In this document: positions 1 to 9,433 of the stretch, piece by piece | How positions within the stretch are numbered: the stretch's first letter is position 1 | Layout: every line of letters begins with the position of its first letter | Source of the DNA: an uncultured Bacteroidota bacterium | GTDB taxonomy: Bacteria > Bacteroidota > Bacteroidia > Chitinophagales > Chitinophagaceae | Reading direction: 5' to 3' | NCBI GenBank assembly: GCA_903854725.1 | Contig: CAINWZ010000076.1 | Span: forward strand, 1 to 48,743 | Length of the DNA stretch: 48,743 nt | Translations under genes and position numbers: made by a program | Notes under the pieces: model-generated | Databases searched by the model: none | What the model saw: the letters and a program-made list of their open reading frames with translations, nothing else | What the model was told of the DNA's origin: nothing

Positions 1-17
1 ATAAAGCTGGGAAACCT

Positions 18-779
18 ATGGAATACGAAATTATAAAAGACGGGAAATTTGACTATTTAGAGGTAGGCGAAGGTGAAACTTTAATGCTTTGTCATGGACT
101 TTTCGGCGCCTTAAGTAATTTCTCGGATTTGATTGAAAAGTTTAGAACATCTTACAAAGTAGTGGTGCCATTATTGCCTTTATTTGATTTAGATATTTTG
201 CATACAAGTGTTTCTGGGCTGGAAAAATATCTTGACCAATTTATAGAACATAAAAATTTTACCCATATTCATTTATTAGGAAACTCTTTGGGAGGTCATG
301 TGGCGCTAGTGTATACCTTAAAACATCCAGAAAGAGTTAAATCGCTTATTTTAACTGGAAGTAGTGGTTTGTTTGAAAATGCTATGGGAGATAGTTATCC
401 AAAGCGAGGAGATTATGAGTATATAAAAAACAAAACTGCACAAACTTTTTATGATCCTGCAATGGCAACGCCTGCATTGGTAGAGGAGGTTTTTGAAATT
501 ACAAGAAATAGAATTAAGGTGATAAAGATTATTGCGTTGGCAAAAAGTGCTATTCGAAATAATTTAGGAGAGGAGTTAAATCAAATAAAGCAACCTACTT
601 TGTTAATTTGGGGCAAGAATGATATTGTTACGCCTCCTTTCGTTGCCGAAGAGTTTAAAAAATTAATTCCTAATAGTGAATTACATTTTATTGATAAATG
701 TGGACATGCTCCTATGATGGAAGTGCCTCAAGCGTTTAATACTATTTTACACAAGTTCCTTTCCGAGCTACCAAAATAA
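18..779 (+). CDS. alpha/beta-fold hydrolase
   Basis: Complete alpha/beta hydrolase of 253 residues, probably a cytoplasmic esterase or acyl hydrolase. Visible are an oxyanion-hole HGLFG (residues 26-30), the nucleophile elbow GNSLGG with Ser90, an acidic residue Asp202 in WGKND, and His230 in KCGHAP, which together give a full Ser-Asp-His triad. No signal peptide is seen. It stops 7 bases before the CBS-domain gene on the same strand, so it probably shares that transcript at the head of the envelope block. The substrate cannot be read from the sequence; the family includes many carboxylesterases and C-C bond hydrolases. Confidence 0.85.
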   Translation: MEYEIIKDGKFDYLEVGEGETLMLCHGLFGALSNFSDLIEKFRTSYKVVVPLLPLFDLDILHTSVSGLEKYLDQFIEHKNFTHIHLLGNSLGGHVALVYTLKHPERVKSLILTGSSGLFENAMGDSYPKRGDYEYIKNKTAQTFYDPAMATPALVEEVFEITRNRIKVIKIIALAKSAIRNNLGEELNQIKQPTLLIWGKNDIVTPPFVAEEFKKLIPNSELHFIDKCGHAPMMEVPQAFNTILHKFLSELPK

Positions 780-786
780 ATACAGC

Positions 787-1446
787 ATGCTTGCAAATGA
801 AATTGCTACAAAAGGTTTTCCTATGCTTCGTTTAGAAGACACTGCTTCTTTTGTATTACAATGCATGGAAGATTACGAAGTCCAGCATTTGCCTATTTTA
901 AAAGAAGAATATTTTATAGGTTTAGTGAGTAAGGAGTCGGTTTTGGATATAGCACTTGATCAATCAATGACTATCATTGCAGATTCTTTTGTAAGAGTGG
1001 GTATTACAGGAACGGCTCATTTTACAAAGGCCTTGGAGTTATTTTCAAAACATGAGCTTTCTTTATTGCCTGTTTTAAATGATCAGCAAGAATGTGTGGG
1101 GGTGATTACTCAAAAAAACTTAAATGAAAGCCTTTCTCGTTTTATAGGAGCAGCACAAAATGGGGCCATCATTGTTTTATCTATCACGCCCTATCAATAT
1201 TCCTTAGCGGAGATGAGCCGATTGGTAGAAACCAATAATGCACAAATTGTTCAATTAAATACTTTTTTTGACGAAGCTACTGGCGCCATGATTATTACTA
1301 TTAAAATTAATCAAGAAGAAGCTTCTGCTATTATTTCAACTTTTCAGCGATACGATTATCAAGTGTTACATTATTTTGGAAAGTCGCCACTCCATAATGA
1401 TATAGAAAGCCATTACCATCATCTAATGAATTATTTAGATGTGTAA
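787..1446 (+). CDS. CBS-domain protein (AcuB-like)
   Basis: Soluble 219-residue protein with a tandem CBS pair over about residues 1-120 (repeated LPI/LLPVL strands followed by GLVS and GVIT turns). A C-terminal part, about residues 125-200, alternates beta and alpha elements in a way that resembles an ACT-type ligand domain. CBS pairs usually bind adenine nucleotides, so a regulatory role is likely, but the target is unknown. A CBS gene directly before nadK is, from memory, a common arrangement in Bacteroidota. Here a barrel-protein gene sits between them. Its stop overlaps the next start by 8 bases (ATGTGTAA), which suggests translational coupling. Confidence 0.8.
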   Translation: MLANEIATKGFPMLRLEDTASFVLQCMEDYEVQHLPILKEEYFIGLVSKESVLDIALDQSMTIIADSFVRVGITGTAHFTKALELFSKHELSLLPVLNDQQECVGVITQKNLNESLSRFIGAAQNGAIIVLSITPYQYSLAEMSRLVETNNAQIVQLNTFFDEATGAMIITIKINQEEASAIISTFQRYDYQVLHYFGKSPLHNDIESHYHHLMNYLDV

Positions 1447-2815
1447 TAAAGCAAAATATTTATTATTCCTCATTACTACATTTTTATTCTTTTCCACTGC
1501 TGTAACAGCACAGGTAAAAATTGCTGCTATTCAAATTGAAGGCAATAAAAAAACCAAGCCCTATATTATTTTAAGAGAATTACCCTATCATGAGGGTGAT
1601 TATATTTCAAAAGATTCACTGACCTTATTAACTACAGAAGCGCAACAACAATTAGTTAATACCTCTTTATTCATAAATGTAACTGTAAATGCTTCATTAG
1701 TGGATAGTGCAAATGCTGTTATTACTATTCATGTAGAGGAGAGATGGTATTTATTTCCTATTCCCTATTTTAAGTGGGTAGACCGAAATTTTAGTCAATG
1801 GTGGAATGAACAAAACAGAAGCCTAGATAGAGTTAATTATGGATTTTCCCTAAGGCAAGCCAATACTACTGGCAATAATGATAAATTAACTGCTGCATTT
1901 GTAACTGGCTATACGCAACAATCTATTTTTAGGTATCAAATTCCATTTATTGATAAAAAATTAAAATATGGATTAGCGCTTGGTTGGCAAAATTTTACGC
2001 AAAAAGAAATTAATATCGATACCAAACTTGATAAGCAGGTTTTTTATAAAACTCAAAATATTATTCAAGAGGGATATCGTGTTAATGCGAGTTTATTGTA
2101 TCGTCCTAATTTATATGAAAGACATAGTTTTCAATTGGGTGCTGGTCGCAATGAAATAAGTGATTCTGCAATTCTAGTACAACCTAAATTTTTGCCCAAT
2201 CATCAAAAAAACTTCACTTATATTGATGCTACTTTATCATATACGAATATTCATTTTGATTATAATGCATATCCTACCAAAGGTAATTCTACCGACTTAA
2301 TGCTCTATCAACGGTTTTCAAAAAATAGTAATTTAACTTCTATTCAATTTAGAAAAATTAACCTGATTCCAGTTTCAAAATCAAACTTCTTTTTTCTTGA
2401 ATCCAATACGATGATTAAATTCTTGCCAAATCAAAATTATACCGATATTAAATTATTGGGATATGGAAATTTGTATTTGAATGGGTTGGAGTATTATGTA
2501 GTGGATGGCAACGCTGCCACTATATTTAAGGCTTCTTTTCATCATTCTATAGGGAGTATAACTGTTAAAAATTTACTAAATAGCAAAAAACTCCCATCCA
2601 TTAAATATCAGTTTTGGTTAAAAGCGTTTACGCATCTTGGATATGTATATAGCGAACATCCTGTGAATGGGAATCGCCTTGCTAATACACCCTTAAGAAC
2701 GGTGGGCGTGGGTATGGATATTATTAGCCTTTACGATTTTGTATTAAAAATTGATTACAGCTTGAATCAGCTTGGAGACAAAGGGTTATATTTGCGAAGT
2801 GGTATTAATTTTTAA
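1439..2815 (+). CDS. POTRA-domain outer-membrane beta-barrel protein (D15/Omp85-like)
   Basis: 458-residue exported protein. Residues 1-24 form a signal peptide ending AVTA. Residues about 26-105 look like one POTRA domain (IQIEGNKKTKPYIILREL, then paired strands and a VEERW end). The rest is rich in alternating aromatic beta strands, as in an outer-membrane barrel. It is much shorter than BamA, encoded 2.6 kb downstream, and has one POTRA rather than several. It could be a small Omp85-family insertase or secretion pore. It overlaps the CBS gene by 8 bases and ends 9 bases before nadK, so it is embedded in the envelope operon. Its exact role is unknown. Confidence 0.75.
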   Translation: MCNKAKYLLFLITTFLFFSTAVTAQVKIAAIQIEGNKKTKPYIILRELPYHEGDYISKDSLTLLTTEAQQQLVNTSLFINVTVNASLVDSANAVITIHVEERWYLFPIPYFKWVDRNFSQWWNEQNRSLDRVNYGFSLRQANTTGNNDKLTAAFVTGYTQQSIFRYQIPFIDKKLKYGLALGWQNFTQKEINIDTKLDKQVFYKTQNIIQEGYRVNASLLYRPNLYERHSFQLGAGRNEISDSAILVQPKFLPNHQKNFTYIDATLSYTNIHFDYNAYPTKGNSTDLMLYQRFSKNSNLTSIQFRKINLIPVSKSNFFFLESNTMIKFLPNQNYTDIKLLGYGNLYLNGLEYYVVDGNAATIFKASFHHSIGSITVKNLLNSKKLPSIKYQFWLKAFTHLGYVYSEHPVNGNRLANTPLRTVGVGMDIISLYDFVLKIDYSLNQLGDKGLYLRSGINF

Positions 2816-2824
2816 AATTATTGG

Positions 2825-3706
2825 ATGAAAGTAGCTATTTACAGTAGAGGGGTCGATATTGATCAACAACAATCTTTGCAAGCCTTATTATTTGAATTAA
2901 ATAGGTATGATATTGCTATTTATGTCTACCAAGATTTAATTACAAAATTTAATTTACAATCAGGTGCTGGTAAGGCTCCTTTGATAGCTTTTACTTCTTT
3001 CTCTGCCATACATGATACCATTGATTGTTTAATAAGTTTAGGAGGTGATGGAACAGTATTGGATGCGGTTACGATTGTGGGGGATAGTCAAATTCCTATT
3101 TTAGGAATTAACTATGGAAGGCTTGGTTTTTTAGCAACTATTTCAAAAGATGAATTGAGTTTAATGGTTGACGCTTTAGTAAATCGCACCTACGTTATAG
3201 AAAAAAGAACCTTATTGCATTTGGATGCCGATCCAATTATTTTTGGAAATGCCCCTTATGCCTTAAATGAATTTGCAATTCATAAAAGAGACACTTCTCC
3301 GATGATTAAAATTCATACTTATTTAAATGGTGAATTTTTAAATTCTTACTGGGCAGATGGTTTAATTGTTTCAACGCCCACTGGTTCAACGGGATATAAT
3401 ATGAGTTGTAATGGCCCCATTTTATTTCCAGAATCTGCCAGTTTTGTTATTACACCAGTAGCGCCTCACAATTTAAATGTACGTTCAATCGTAGTACCTG
3501 ACAGTGCTGTAATATCTTTTGAAATTGAAGGCAGGACAGAGGAATTAATTTGTGCATTAGATGCAAGAAAGGAAATTGTACCTAAAAATATTCAATTGGC
3601 GATTAAGAAAGAATCCTTCTCTGTTAATTTCATAAGACTCAATGAGAACAGCTATTTGACGACCCTAAGAACAAAGCTCACTTGGGGCTTGGATAAAAGA
3701 AATTAG
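2825..3706 (+). CDS. nadK: NAD kinase
   Basis: Phosphorylates NAD to NADP in the cytoplasm. The 293-residue protein carries the diagnostic GGDGT motif (residues 73-77), the conserved Asn-Glu pair (148-149) and the TPTGSTGY segment (184-191) that forms the nucleotide site. Length is normal for bacterial NadK. It lies 9 bases after the POTRA/barrel gene and 3 bases before the DUF6089 gene, so it belongs to the same transcript. Confidence 0.95.
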   Translation: MKVAIYSRGVDIDQQQSLQALLFELNRYDIAIYVYQDLITKFNLQSGAGKAPLIAFTSFSAIHDTIDCLISLGGDGTVLDAVTIVGDSQIPILGINYGRLGFLATISKDELSLMVDALVNRTYVIEKRTLLHLDADPIIFGNAPYALNEFAIHKRDTSPMIKIHTYLNGEFLNSYWADGLIVSTPTGSTGYNMSCNGPILFPESASFVITPVAPHNLNVRSIVVPDSAVISFEIEGRTEELICALDARKEIVPKNIQLAIKKESFSVNFIRLNENSYLTTLRTKLTWGLDKRN

Positions 3707-3709
3707 CCA

Positions 3710-4522
3710 ATGCGTAAGTTATTCATTTATTTATTTTTTATTTTATTTTTTACCACTAGCGTAAAAGCTCAATATTTACAATTAGTAGAAAATAAAGGTG
3801 AAATAGGTTTGTTTGCTGGTCAATCATCTTATAATGGAGACATCGCACCCAACCTGCAATTTTTTGCTTTAAGCTATGGTGGCTTTTATAAAAAACAATT
3901 AAACGATTATATAGGACTTAGAGCAACGTATGAATTACATACACTAGGTGGGTTTGATTCATTAACAGCTAAAACAATGAATCTATATGTACATGATCGT
4001 AATTTATATTTTAGAACTACTTATCAAGATATTAGTTTGATGATGGAATTATATTTCTTAAAATTTATTAATGGGAATAAAAATTTTAGATGTAGCCCCT
4101 ATATGGGTTTTGGTATTGGTTATTTATCTCCCATGAAAGACACAAGTAATTTTAAGGATATAAATGGGAATACGACTTATGCGCCCAATATTATTACCAT
4201 GCCTTTAAACCTTGGTTTTAAATATAATATTACAGGATCTTGGAATCTTTTTGCAGAAGCTACTTATCGATTTACAAATTCTGATGTATTGGATCATTTT
4301 GGAGATACAGACAGTCATAGCGTAGGAACCATAAACTATCAAGCAAGTACTTCTGGGAAAGATCAATATTTTAGTGCCAAATTGGGTATTTCTTATAACC
4401 TTCTAAAAATTTATGGTCCCGACAAAAGGCCAAAACTGAAAAGAGACAATATGTTTAATAAGGAACCTAAAAGTAAAAATGCTTCCAAAAAAGGGTTATT
4501 CGGCCTCTTTAATCGTAAATAA
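3710..4522 (+). CDS. DUF6089-type outer-membrane beta-barrel protein
   Basis: 270-residue protein with a cleavable signal peptide (about residues 1-20, ending SVKA). An amphipathic beta-rich body follows, with repeats such as GEIGLFAGQSSYNGD, GFYKKQL and MGFGIGYLSPM that are typical of small outer-membrane barrels of Bacteroidota. The last 30 residues are a Lys-rich tail. I assign DUF6089 from these features and from the nadK-X-uppS-bamA order; no enzymatic motif is present. It starts 3 bases after nadK. Function is unknown, but the location ties it to envelope biogenesis. Confidence 0.7.
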   Translation: MRKLFIYLFFILFFTTSVKAQYLQLVENKGEIGLFAGQSSYNGDIAPNLQFFALSYGGFYKKQLNDYIGLRATYELHTLGGFDSLTAKTMNLYVHDRNLYFRTTYQDISLMMELYFLKFINGNKNFRCSPYMGFGIGYLSPMKDTSNFKDINGNTTYAPNIITMPLNLGFKYNITGSWNLFAEATYRFTNSDVLDHFGDTDSHSVGTINYQASTSGKDQYFSAKLGISYNLLKIYGPDKRPKLKRDNMFNKEPKSKNASKKGLFGLFNRK

Positions 4523-4548
4523 CCTAGTTATTTTCATAATTTTACACC

Positions 4549-5298
4549 ATGGAAAACTTGGATCTGAGCAAACTGCCTAAACATATTGCCATTATTATGG
4601 ATGGAAATGGGAGATGGGCACAAGAACAAGGGCAAGACCGCTTATTTGGTCACTATCAGGGCGTTTTAAGTGTTAGAAAAGTAGTGGAAGCCGCAACGGA
4701 AATAGGTATTCAATACCTTACTTTATATGCTTTTAGTACTGAAAATTGGGAGCGTCCCGAGCAGGAAGTAACGGGTCTAATGACTTTATTTGTTGATACC
4801 ATTGCCAAAGAAGTTCCCGATTTACACAAAAACAATATAAAACTGCGTTTTATAGGCAATTTAGCCATGTTGCCCCCGCATGCTAGAGAAGCTTTGGACA
4901 ATGCTACAGCTCAAACGTCTAAAAATACGGGGCTAACGCTCATTATTGCATTGAGTTATAGTAGCAGGTGGGAGTTGGTAGAAGCAGCAAAAAATATGGC
5001 TACAAAAGTGAAGCAGGGCAGTATGCAGTTGGATGAAATTAATGAGACAACCTTATCTGCATCCCTTACTACCAGTGATTTTCCAGATCCTGAATTAATG
5101 ATCCGCACCAGTGGAGAGTTTCGCATCAGTAACTTTTTATTATATCAATTAGCTTACGCTGAATTGTATTTTACAGATACCAGATGGCCTGATTTTAGAA
5201 AGGATGATTTGATTAAAGCCATCCTCGATTTTCAGTCCAGAGAACGCAGATTTGGCAAAACCAGCCATCAAATCAGCTTAAATGGTGAAAAAAAATAA
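4549..5298 (+). CDS. uppS: isoprenyl transferase (undecaprenyl diphosphate synthase)
   Basis: Makes the C55 undecaprenyl diphosphate carrier for cell-wall and O-antigen synthesis from farnesyl diphosphate and isopentenyl diphosphate. Cis-prenyltransferase signatures are all present: MDGNGRWA (residues 17-24, catalytic Asp18), FSTENW (62-67) and RTSGE followed by SNFLLYQ (186-200). At 249 residues it has the usual length. It sits between the DUF6089 gene and bamA. A TAATTTTA sequence a few bases before the start resembles a -7 box, but it is too close to the ATG to be convincing. Confidence 0.95.
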   Translation: MENLDLSKLPKHIAIIMDGNGRWAQEQGQDRLFGHYQGVLSVRKVVEAATEIGIQYLTLYAFSTENWERPEQEVTGLMTLFVDTIAKEVPDLHKNNIKLRFIGNLAMLPPHAREALDNATAQTSKNTGLTLIIALSYSSRWELVEAAKNMATKVKQGSMQLDEINETTLSASLTTSDFPDPELMIRTSGEFRISNFLLYQLAYAELYFTDTRWPDFRKDDLIKAILDFQSRERRFGKTSHQISLNGEKK

Positions 5299-5389
5299 TA
5301 TGTTTATTTTCACTTTTAACAAAGACTTTGAATTATTACGAGTAATTTGCGACACTTTTAAAATTATAAATGTTTAGCCCCAATAGCAG

Positions 5390-8128
5390 ATGCAGAAATT
5401 TCTTCCATTTTTAATAGGTTCACTATCAGTACTTTTATTGAATTCGACTTCTTATGCCCAGGATATGGCAGTTAAAGATTCGGTGACTCAAATCAATGTA
5501 AAGTTGATTAATATTTTTACGCAAAAAACACCTTCTAAATATAAGATTCGCTCTATTAAAGTTGTTGGAAATGAGAATTTTGATGAAAACTTATTGCTTT
5601 CCCTTTCTACTTTAAATATAGGGGATGAAGTATCCATACCAGGTGGTGATAATTTTGCGAAGTCTATTCACAAGTTGATGGACCAAAACTATTTTAGCGA
5701 CGTAAGTATATATTTAACAGATTTAGTGGGCAAAGAAATAGACGTGGAAATTAATGTTACAGAACGACCTCGACTTTCTAAGTTTACTTTTATTGGCACT
5801 AAGAAATCTGATCTTGATGAACTATCTGGCAAAACGGGTTTAACGCCTAACAGAGTAGTAACCGATAACATGAAAATTACGGCTATCGAAGGCATCAAAA
5901 AGTATTATGCAGAGAAGGGATTTCAAGATGTGAAAGTGACTATTAAAGAACGCAAAGACGCAACAAGAAAAAATAATTTATTATTAGATTTTATTGTTGA
6001 CAAGGGCCCTAAAGTGCGTATTAATAATATCAATTTTGGTGGTAATATCATTGAAGAGACAAAGCTTAAGAAAAGTTTAAAAGAAGTACATGAAAAATCT
6101 AGGTTTACACTTTACCCCGTAAATGATAAACCTGTTATTGTTAAAACAACTCCTTATACTTTTGAGCAGTATATGTCAGAGAAAGGTTATTTGACTTTTA
6201 CAAAAACTAGAAAAATTTTAAATCCATACGCTAGGTTTTCTCTTTCTTCCTCTAAATTCGATATTAAGAAATACGAAGAGAGTAAAAATAACTTGTTAGA
6301 TTATTATAATTCACTTGGCTTTAGAGATGCGGTGATTGTCAAGGATACCGTGTATCATAATGCAGCGGGCAATTTAAATATTGACGTGCAATTAAAAGAA
6401 GGACGCAAATATTATTTTGGTAATATTAGTTGGAGAGGCAATACGAAGTATACCGATTCTATCTTATCTGTTATTTTAAATATCAAGAAAGGAGAAATTT
6501 ACAATCGCGAAATTCTATTTAATAAATTAGGGAAGACCTCTACTGCCGAAGGTGGTGATGTAAGTACCTTATACCAAGATGATGGTTATTTATTTTTTAG
6601 AGTAGACCCAGTTGAAACTGCTGTGTATAATGATACGATTGACTTTGAAATTCGTGTAGTAGAAGGCCCGCAGGCCACTATTAAAACGATACGTATTGCA
6701 GGGAACGAAAAAACTAAAGACTTTGTCATTCGACGTGAGATAAGAACTTTGCCTGGTGATAAGTTTAGCCGTACTTTATTAATAAGGTCTCAGCGTGAAA
6801 TTTCGCAATTAAACTTTTTTGATCAAGAGAAAATAAAGATTGATCCAATTCCTAATCCAGAAGATGGAACAGTGGATATTAATTATGGCGTTGAAGAAAA
6901 ATCAAGTGATCAATTAGAACTAAGTGCTGGTTGGGGTGGATACATTGGACTTACTGGAACTTTAGGAGTAACTTTTAATAATTTTAGTTCTAAAAACTTA
7001 TTCAAAAAAGGCGCTTGGGATCCACTTCCAATGGGTGACGGACAAAAGCTTAGTGTGAGAGTTCAAAGTAATGGTAAAGCATTTAGGTCTACTAACTTTT
7101 CTTTCACTGAACCATGGTTTGGAGGTATAAAGAGAAATACATTAACTGTAAGTGTATACAATACAAAATACGGGCAAACATATAATTTATTGACGGGCAT
7201 GTATGATCCAAATGCAGCCGATTCAAGGTATATTTCTACTACTGGTGCAACAGTCTCTTTTGGAAGACAATTAGCATGGCCTGATGATTATTTTTCATTA
7301 AGTATGGGATTAAACTATACTAGGTATACTTTGAAAGATTATGCAATTGATCCCTACAACTTACCCAACTTTAATAATGGAGTTGTGAATAATGTCAATT
7401 TTAGAATCGCTTTACAAAGAACTTCTGTAGATCAACCTTTATTCCCTAGAACGGGTTCTACTTTTTTATTGAGTGGTCAGTTAACACCACCTTATTCATT
7501 AATTAGCCCTAATGTAAATAGTGCTGCTAATCCTTTTGAATTATTAGAGTATCACAAGTGGAGATTTAATGGAGAATGGTTTGTGCCATTAGGCAAGCCA
7601 GCAGGTGCAGACCATAACAAACAATTTGTTTTAAAATTTGCTGCTAAATATGGTTTCTTAGGCGCTTACAATAGTGAATTAAGTGTTTCGCCTTTTGAGC
7701 GTTTCCAATTAGGAGATGCAGGGTTAAGCAATCAGTTTGCATTATTAGGATATGATATTATTGCACAAAGAGGGTACCCGGTTTATGAAAGTTCTAATCC
7801 AAAAATAAATCCTGACCAACAATCTTCTAGACAACATTTTACCATTTTTAATAAGTATGCGGTGGAAGTTCGTTATCCATTAAGTTTAGCGGCTAGCAGT
7901 ACCATTTATGCACTAGGATTTTTTGAAGCAGCCAATGGATGGTATAGTATGAAAGAGTACAATCCATTTAATTTAAGACGTTCAGTAGGTATTGGTATGC
8001 GTTTCTATCTTCCTATGTTTGGTTTATTAGGATTTGATTATGGTATTGGTATTGATAGATTGACAGGTACCACCGCATTAAAAGATGCTGGAAGATTTAC
8101 CTTTATGCTAGGGTTTGAGCCTGAATAA
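5390..8128 (+). CDS. bamA: outer-membrane protein assembly factor BamA
   Basis: Central subunit of the beta-barrel assembly machinery. The 912-residue protein has a signal peptide (about 1-24, ending SYAQ). A periplasmic region to about residue 480 follows, with POTRA repeats (for example IKVVGNENFDENLLLSL, then INFGGN, ISWRGN and IRIAGNEKTKDFVIRREI). The C-terminal half is a long beta-barrel. QRGYP near residue 800 is the likely counterpart of the conserved loop-6 VRGF motif. The last residues are GFEPE, so the usual terminal Phe is not last. Two OmpH-type chaperone genes follow directly, as expected for this locus. Confidence 0.95.
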   Translation: MQKFLPFLIGSLSVLLLNSTSYAQDMAVKDSVTQINVKLINIFTQKTPSKYKIRSIKVVGNENFDENLLLSLSTLNIGDEVSIPGGDNFAKSIHKLMDQNYFSDVSIYLTDLVGKEIDVEINVTERPRLSKFTFIGTKKSDLDELSGKTGLTPNRVVTDNMKITAIEGIKKYYAEKGFQDVKVTIKERKDATRKNNLLLDFIVDKGPKVRINNINFGGNIIEETKLKKSLKEVHEKSRFTLYPVNDKPVIVKTTPYTFEQYMSEKGYLTFTKTRKILNPYARFSLSSSKFDIKKYEESKNNLLDYYNSLGFRDAVIVKDTVYHNAAGNLNIDVQLKEGRKYYFGNISWRGNTKYTDSILSVILNIKKGEIYNREILFNKLGKTSTAEGGDVSTLYQDDGYLFFRVDPVETAVYNDTIDFEIRVVEGPQATIKTIRIAGNEKTKDFVIRREIRTLPGDKFSRTLLIRSQREISQLNFFDQEKIKIDPIPNPEDGTVDINYGVEEKSSDQLELSAGWGGYIGLTGTLGVTFNNFSSKNLFKKGAWDPLPMGDGQKLSVRVQSNGKAFRSTNFSFTEPWFGGIKRNTLTVSVYNTKYGQTYNLLTGMYDPNAADSRYISTTGATVSFGRQLAWPDDYFSLSMGLNYTRYTLKDYAIDPYNLPNFNNGVVNNVNFRIALQRTSVDQPLFPRTGSTFLLSGQLTPPYSLISPNVNSAANPFELLEYHKWRFNGEWFVPLGKPAGADHNKQFVLKFAAKYGFLGAYNSELSVSPFERFQLGDAGLSNQFALLGYDIIAQRGYPVYESSNPKINPDQQSSRQHFTIFNKYAVEVRYPLSLAASSTIYALGFFEAANGWYSMKEYNPFNLRRSVGIGMRFYLPMFGLLGFDYGIGIDRLTGTTALKDAGRFTFMLGFEPE

Positions 8129-8164
8129 TAATTATCGTAACTTTCATTTCATAAATAATGGATT

Positions 8165-8689
8165 ATGCAATTTAGAAAACACTTTTTGGTCCTTTTTATT
8201 GGACTTGCGACTTTTCTTTCAAGTCAGGCGCAAACGAAGTATGCCGTTATCAATACCAAGTATATATTAGATAAAATACCTGAGTACAAAGAAGCGGATA
8301 AGAAACTTAAAGTACTAGGTGATCAATGGCAGAAAGAAATTGACGACAAGCAAATGGTCCTTGATAAAATGTACAAAAACTATGAGGCAGAACAATTTAT
8401 GCTATCTGAAGACCTTAGAAAAAAGAGAGAGGATGAGCTTTTTGTGAAAGAAAAAGAGTTGAGAGATTTGCAAAAAAAGCGTTTCGGCTATGAGGGAGAT
8501 TTGTTTAAAGAAAGGCAAAAATTGGTGAAGCCTATTCAGGATAAAGTCTATAACGCCGTCCAAAAAATGGCTGCTGCTCGTGCTTATGACTTCATTTTAG
8601 ACAAAAGTGAAGGAATTACCATTATATTTGCAGACCCAAAACTGGACAAAAGCGACGACGTTTTAAAAGAATTGGGGATTAGTAACTAG
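8165..8689 (+). CDS. OmpH/Skp family periplasmic chaperone 1
   Basis: 174-residue exported protein: signal peptide about 1-23 (ending SSQAQ), a short beta strand with YAVINTKYILDKIPEYKEA, then a long charged coiled coil (about 45-125) and a C-terminal strand. This is the tentacle-like plan of Skp, which holds unfolded outer-membrane proteins for BamA. It begins 36 bases after bamA. The second copy downstream is only distantly similar, so the two may form mixed trimers or serve different clients (inference). Confidence 0.9.
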   Translation: MQFRKHFLVLFIGLATFLSSQAQTKYAVINTKYILDKIPEYKEADKKLKVLGDQWQKEIDDKQMVLDKMYKNYEAEQFMLSEDLRKKREDELFVKEKELRDLQKKRFGYEGDLFKERQKLVKPIQDKVYNAVQKMAAARAYDFILDKSEGITIIFADPKLDKSDDVLKELGISN

Positions 8690-8731
8690 TAATAAATTAT
8701 AAAAAAAGATCAACAAATAAAACAACATCTT

Positions 8732-9340
8732 ATGAAAAAAGGTTTCTTAGTAGCTGTCATCTTATTCATTGCAGCTTCATTTACAACAAGTGCAACTGCA
8801 CAAACAAAGATTGGTTATTTTGATGACCAAAGTGTTATTGCTTTATTCCCTGGTATTCAAGAAAAATTAGATACCGTGCTTAGATCATACGCACAAGATA
8901 CTTTGCAAGAAGAGTATAATTATACTTTGAAAGATTATCAAATCAAGGATAGCATCTTTAGAAGAGATTCTGCTGAGTTATCTAAAAAAGCAAAAGCTTT
9001 TGAAATGGCTACAACCGATTTGAATAAATTAAAATACAAATTGATTAACTGGCAACAATACCAACAACAAGCAATGCAATCAAAAGAGGAAACTCTTTTA
9101 TTGCCTTACAGACAAAAAGTAGCTGCTGCATTAAGCGAAGTAGTTGCTGAAAATAAATACACTTTAGTTTTAAAGGCAGATGCTTTGTCTCCTTATGCGC
9201 AACCTTCTATTGCAGACAACTTAACTATTCGTGTTGCAATGAAGTTGAAATTGAATTTACCTAAGGATGTAGAAGAGGCTTTCAAAGCTGCTACAGGCGG
9301 AACTGCTACTAAGGCAGCAGCTCCAGCAAAAAAAGGATAA
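8732..9340 (+). CDS. OmpH/Skp family periplasmic chaperone 2
   Basis: 202-residue Skp-like protein with signal peptide 1-24 (ending TSATAQ), an IGYFDDQSVIALFPG strand region, a central coiled coil and an Ala/Lys-rich C-terminal tail (GGTATKAAAPAKKG). The start lies 42 bases after the first ompH gene. A strong hairpin follows the stop, so this gene probably ends the bamA transcript or reduces read-through to murI. Confidence 0.88.
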   Translation: MKKGFLVAVILFIAASFTTSATAQTKIGYFDDQSVIALFPGIQEKLDTVLRSYAQDTLQEEYNYTLKDYQIKDSIFRRDSAELSKKAKAFEMATTDLNKLKYKLINWQQYQQQAMQSKEETLLLPYRQKVAAALSEVVAENKYTLVLKADALSPYAQPSIADNLTIRVAMKLKLNLPKDVEEAFKAATGGTATKAAAPAKKG

Positions 9341-9363
9341 TACTTTTTTAAAATAGTTTTTGA

Positions 9364-9402
9364 TAAGAACCTCGTTGTTATGCAACGAGGTTCTTAGTTT
9401 TA
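9364..9402 (+). terminator. hairpin after second ompH gene
   Basis: A perfect 14-base stem (9364-9377 with 9383-9396) closes a 5-base loop and is followed by GTTTTA. The T tract is short, so termination may be partial, leaving some read-through into murI 32 bases on. Confidence 0.65.
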
Positions 9403-9433
9403 CAGCAGCAACGTAAATATTAAAATAAATAGT

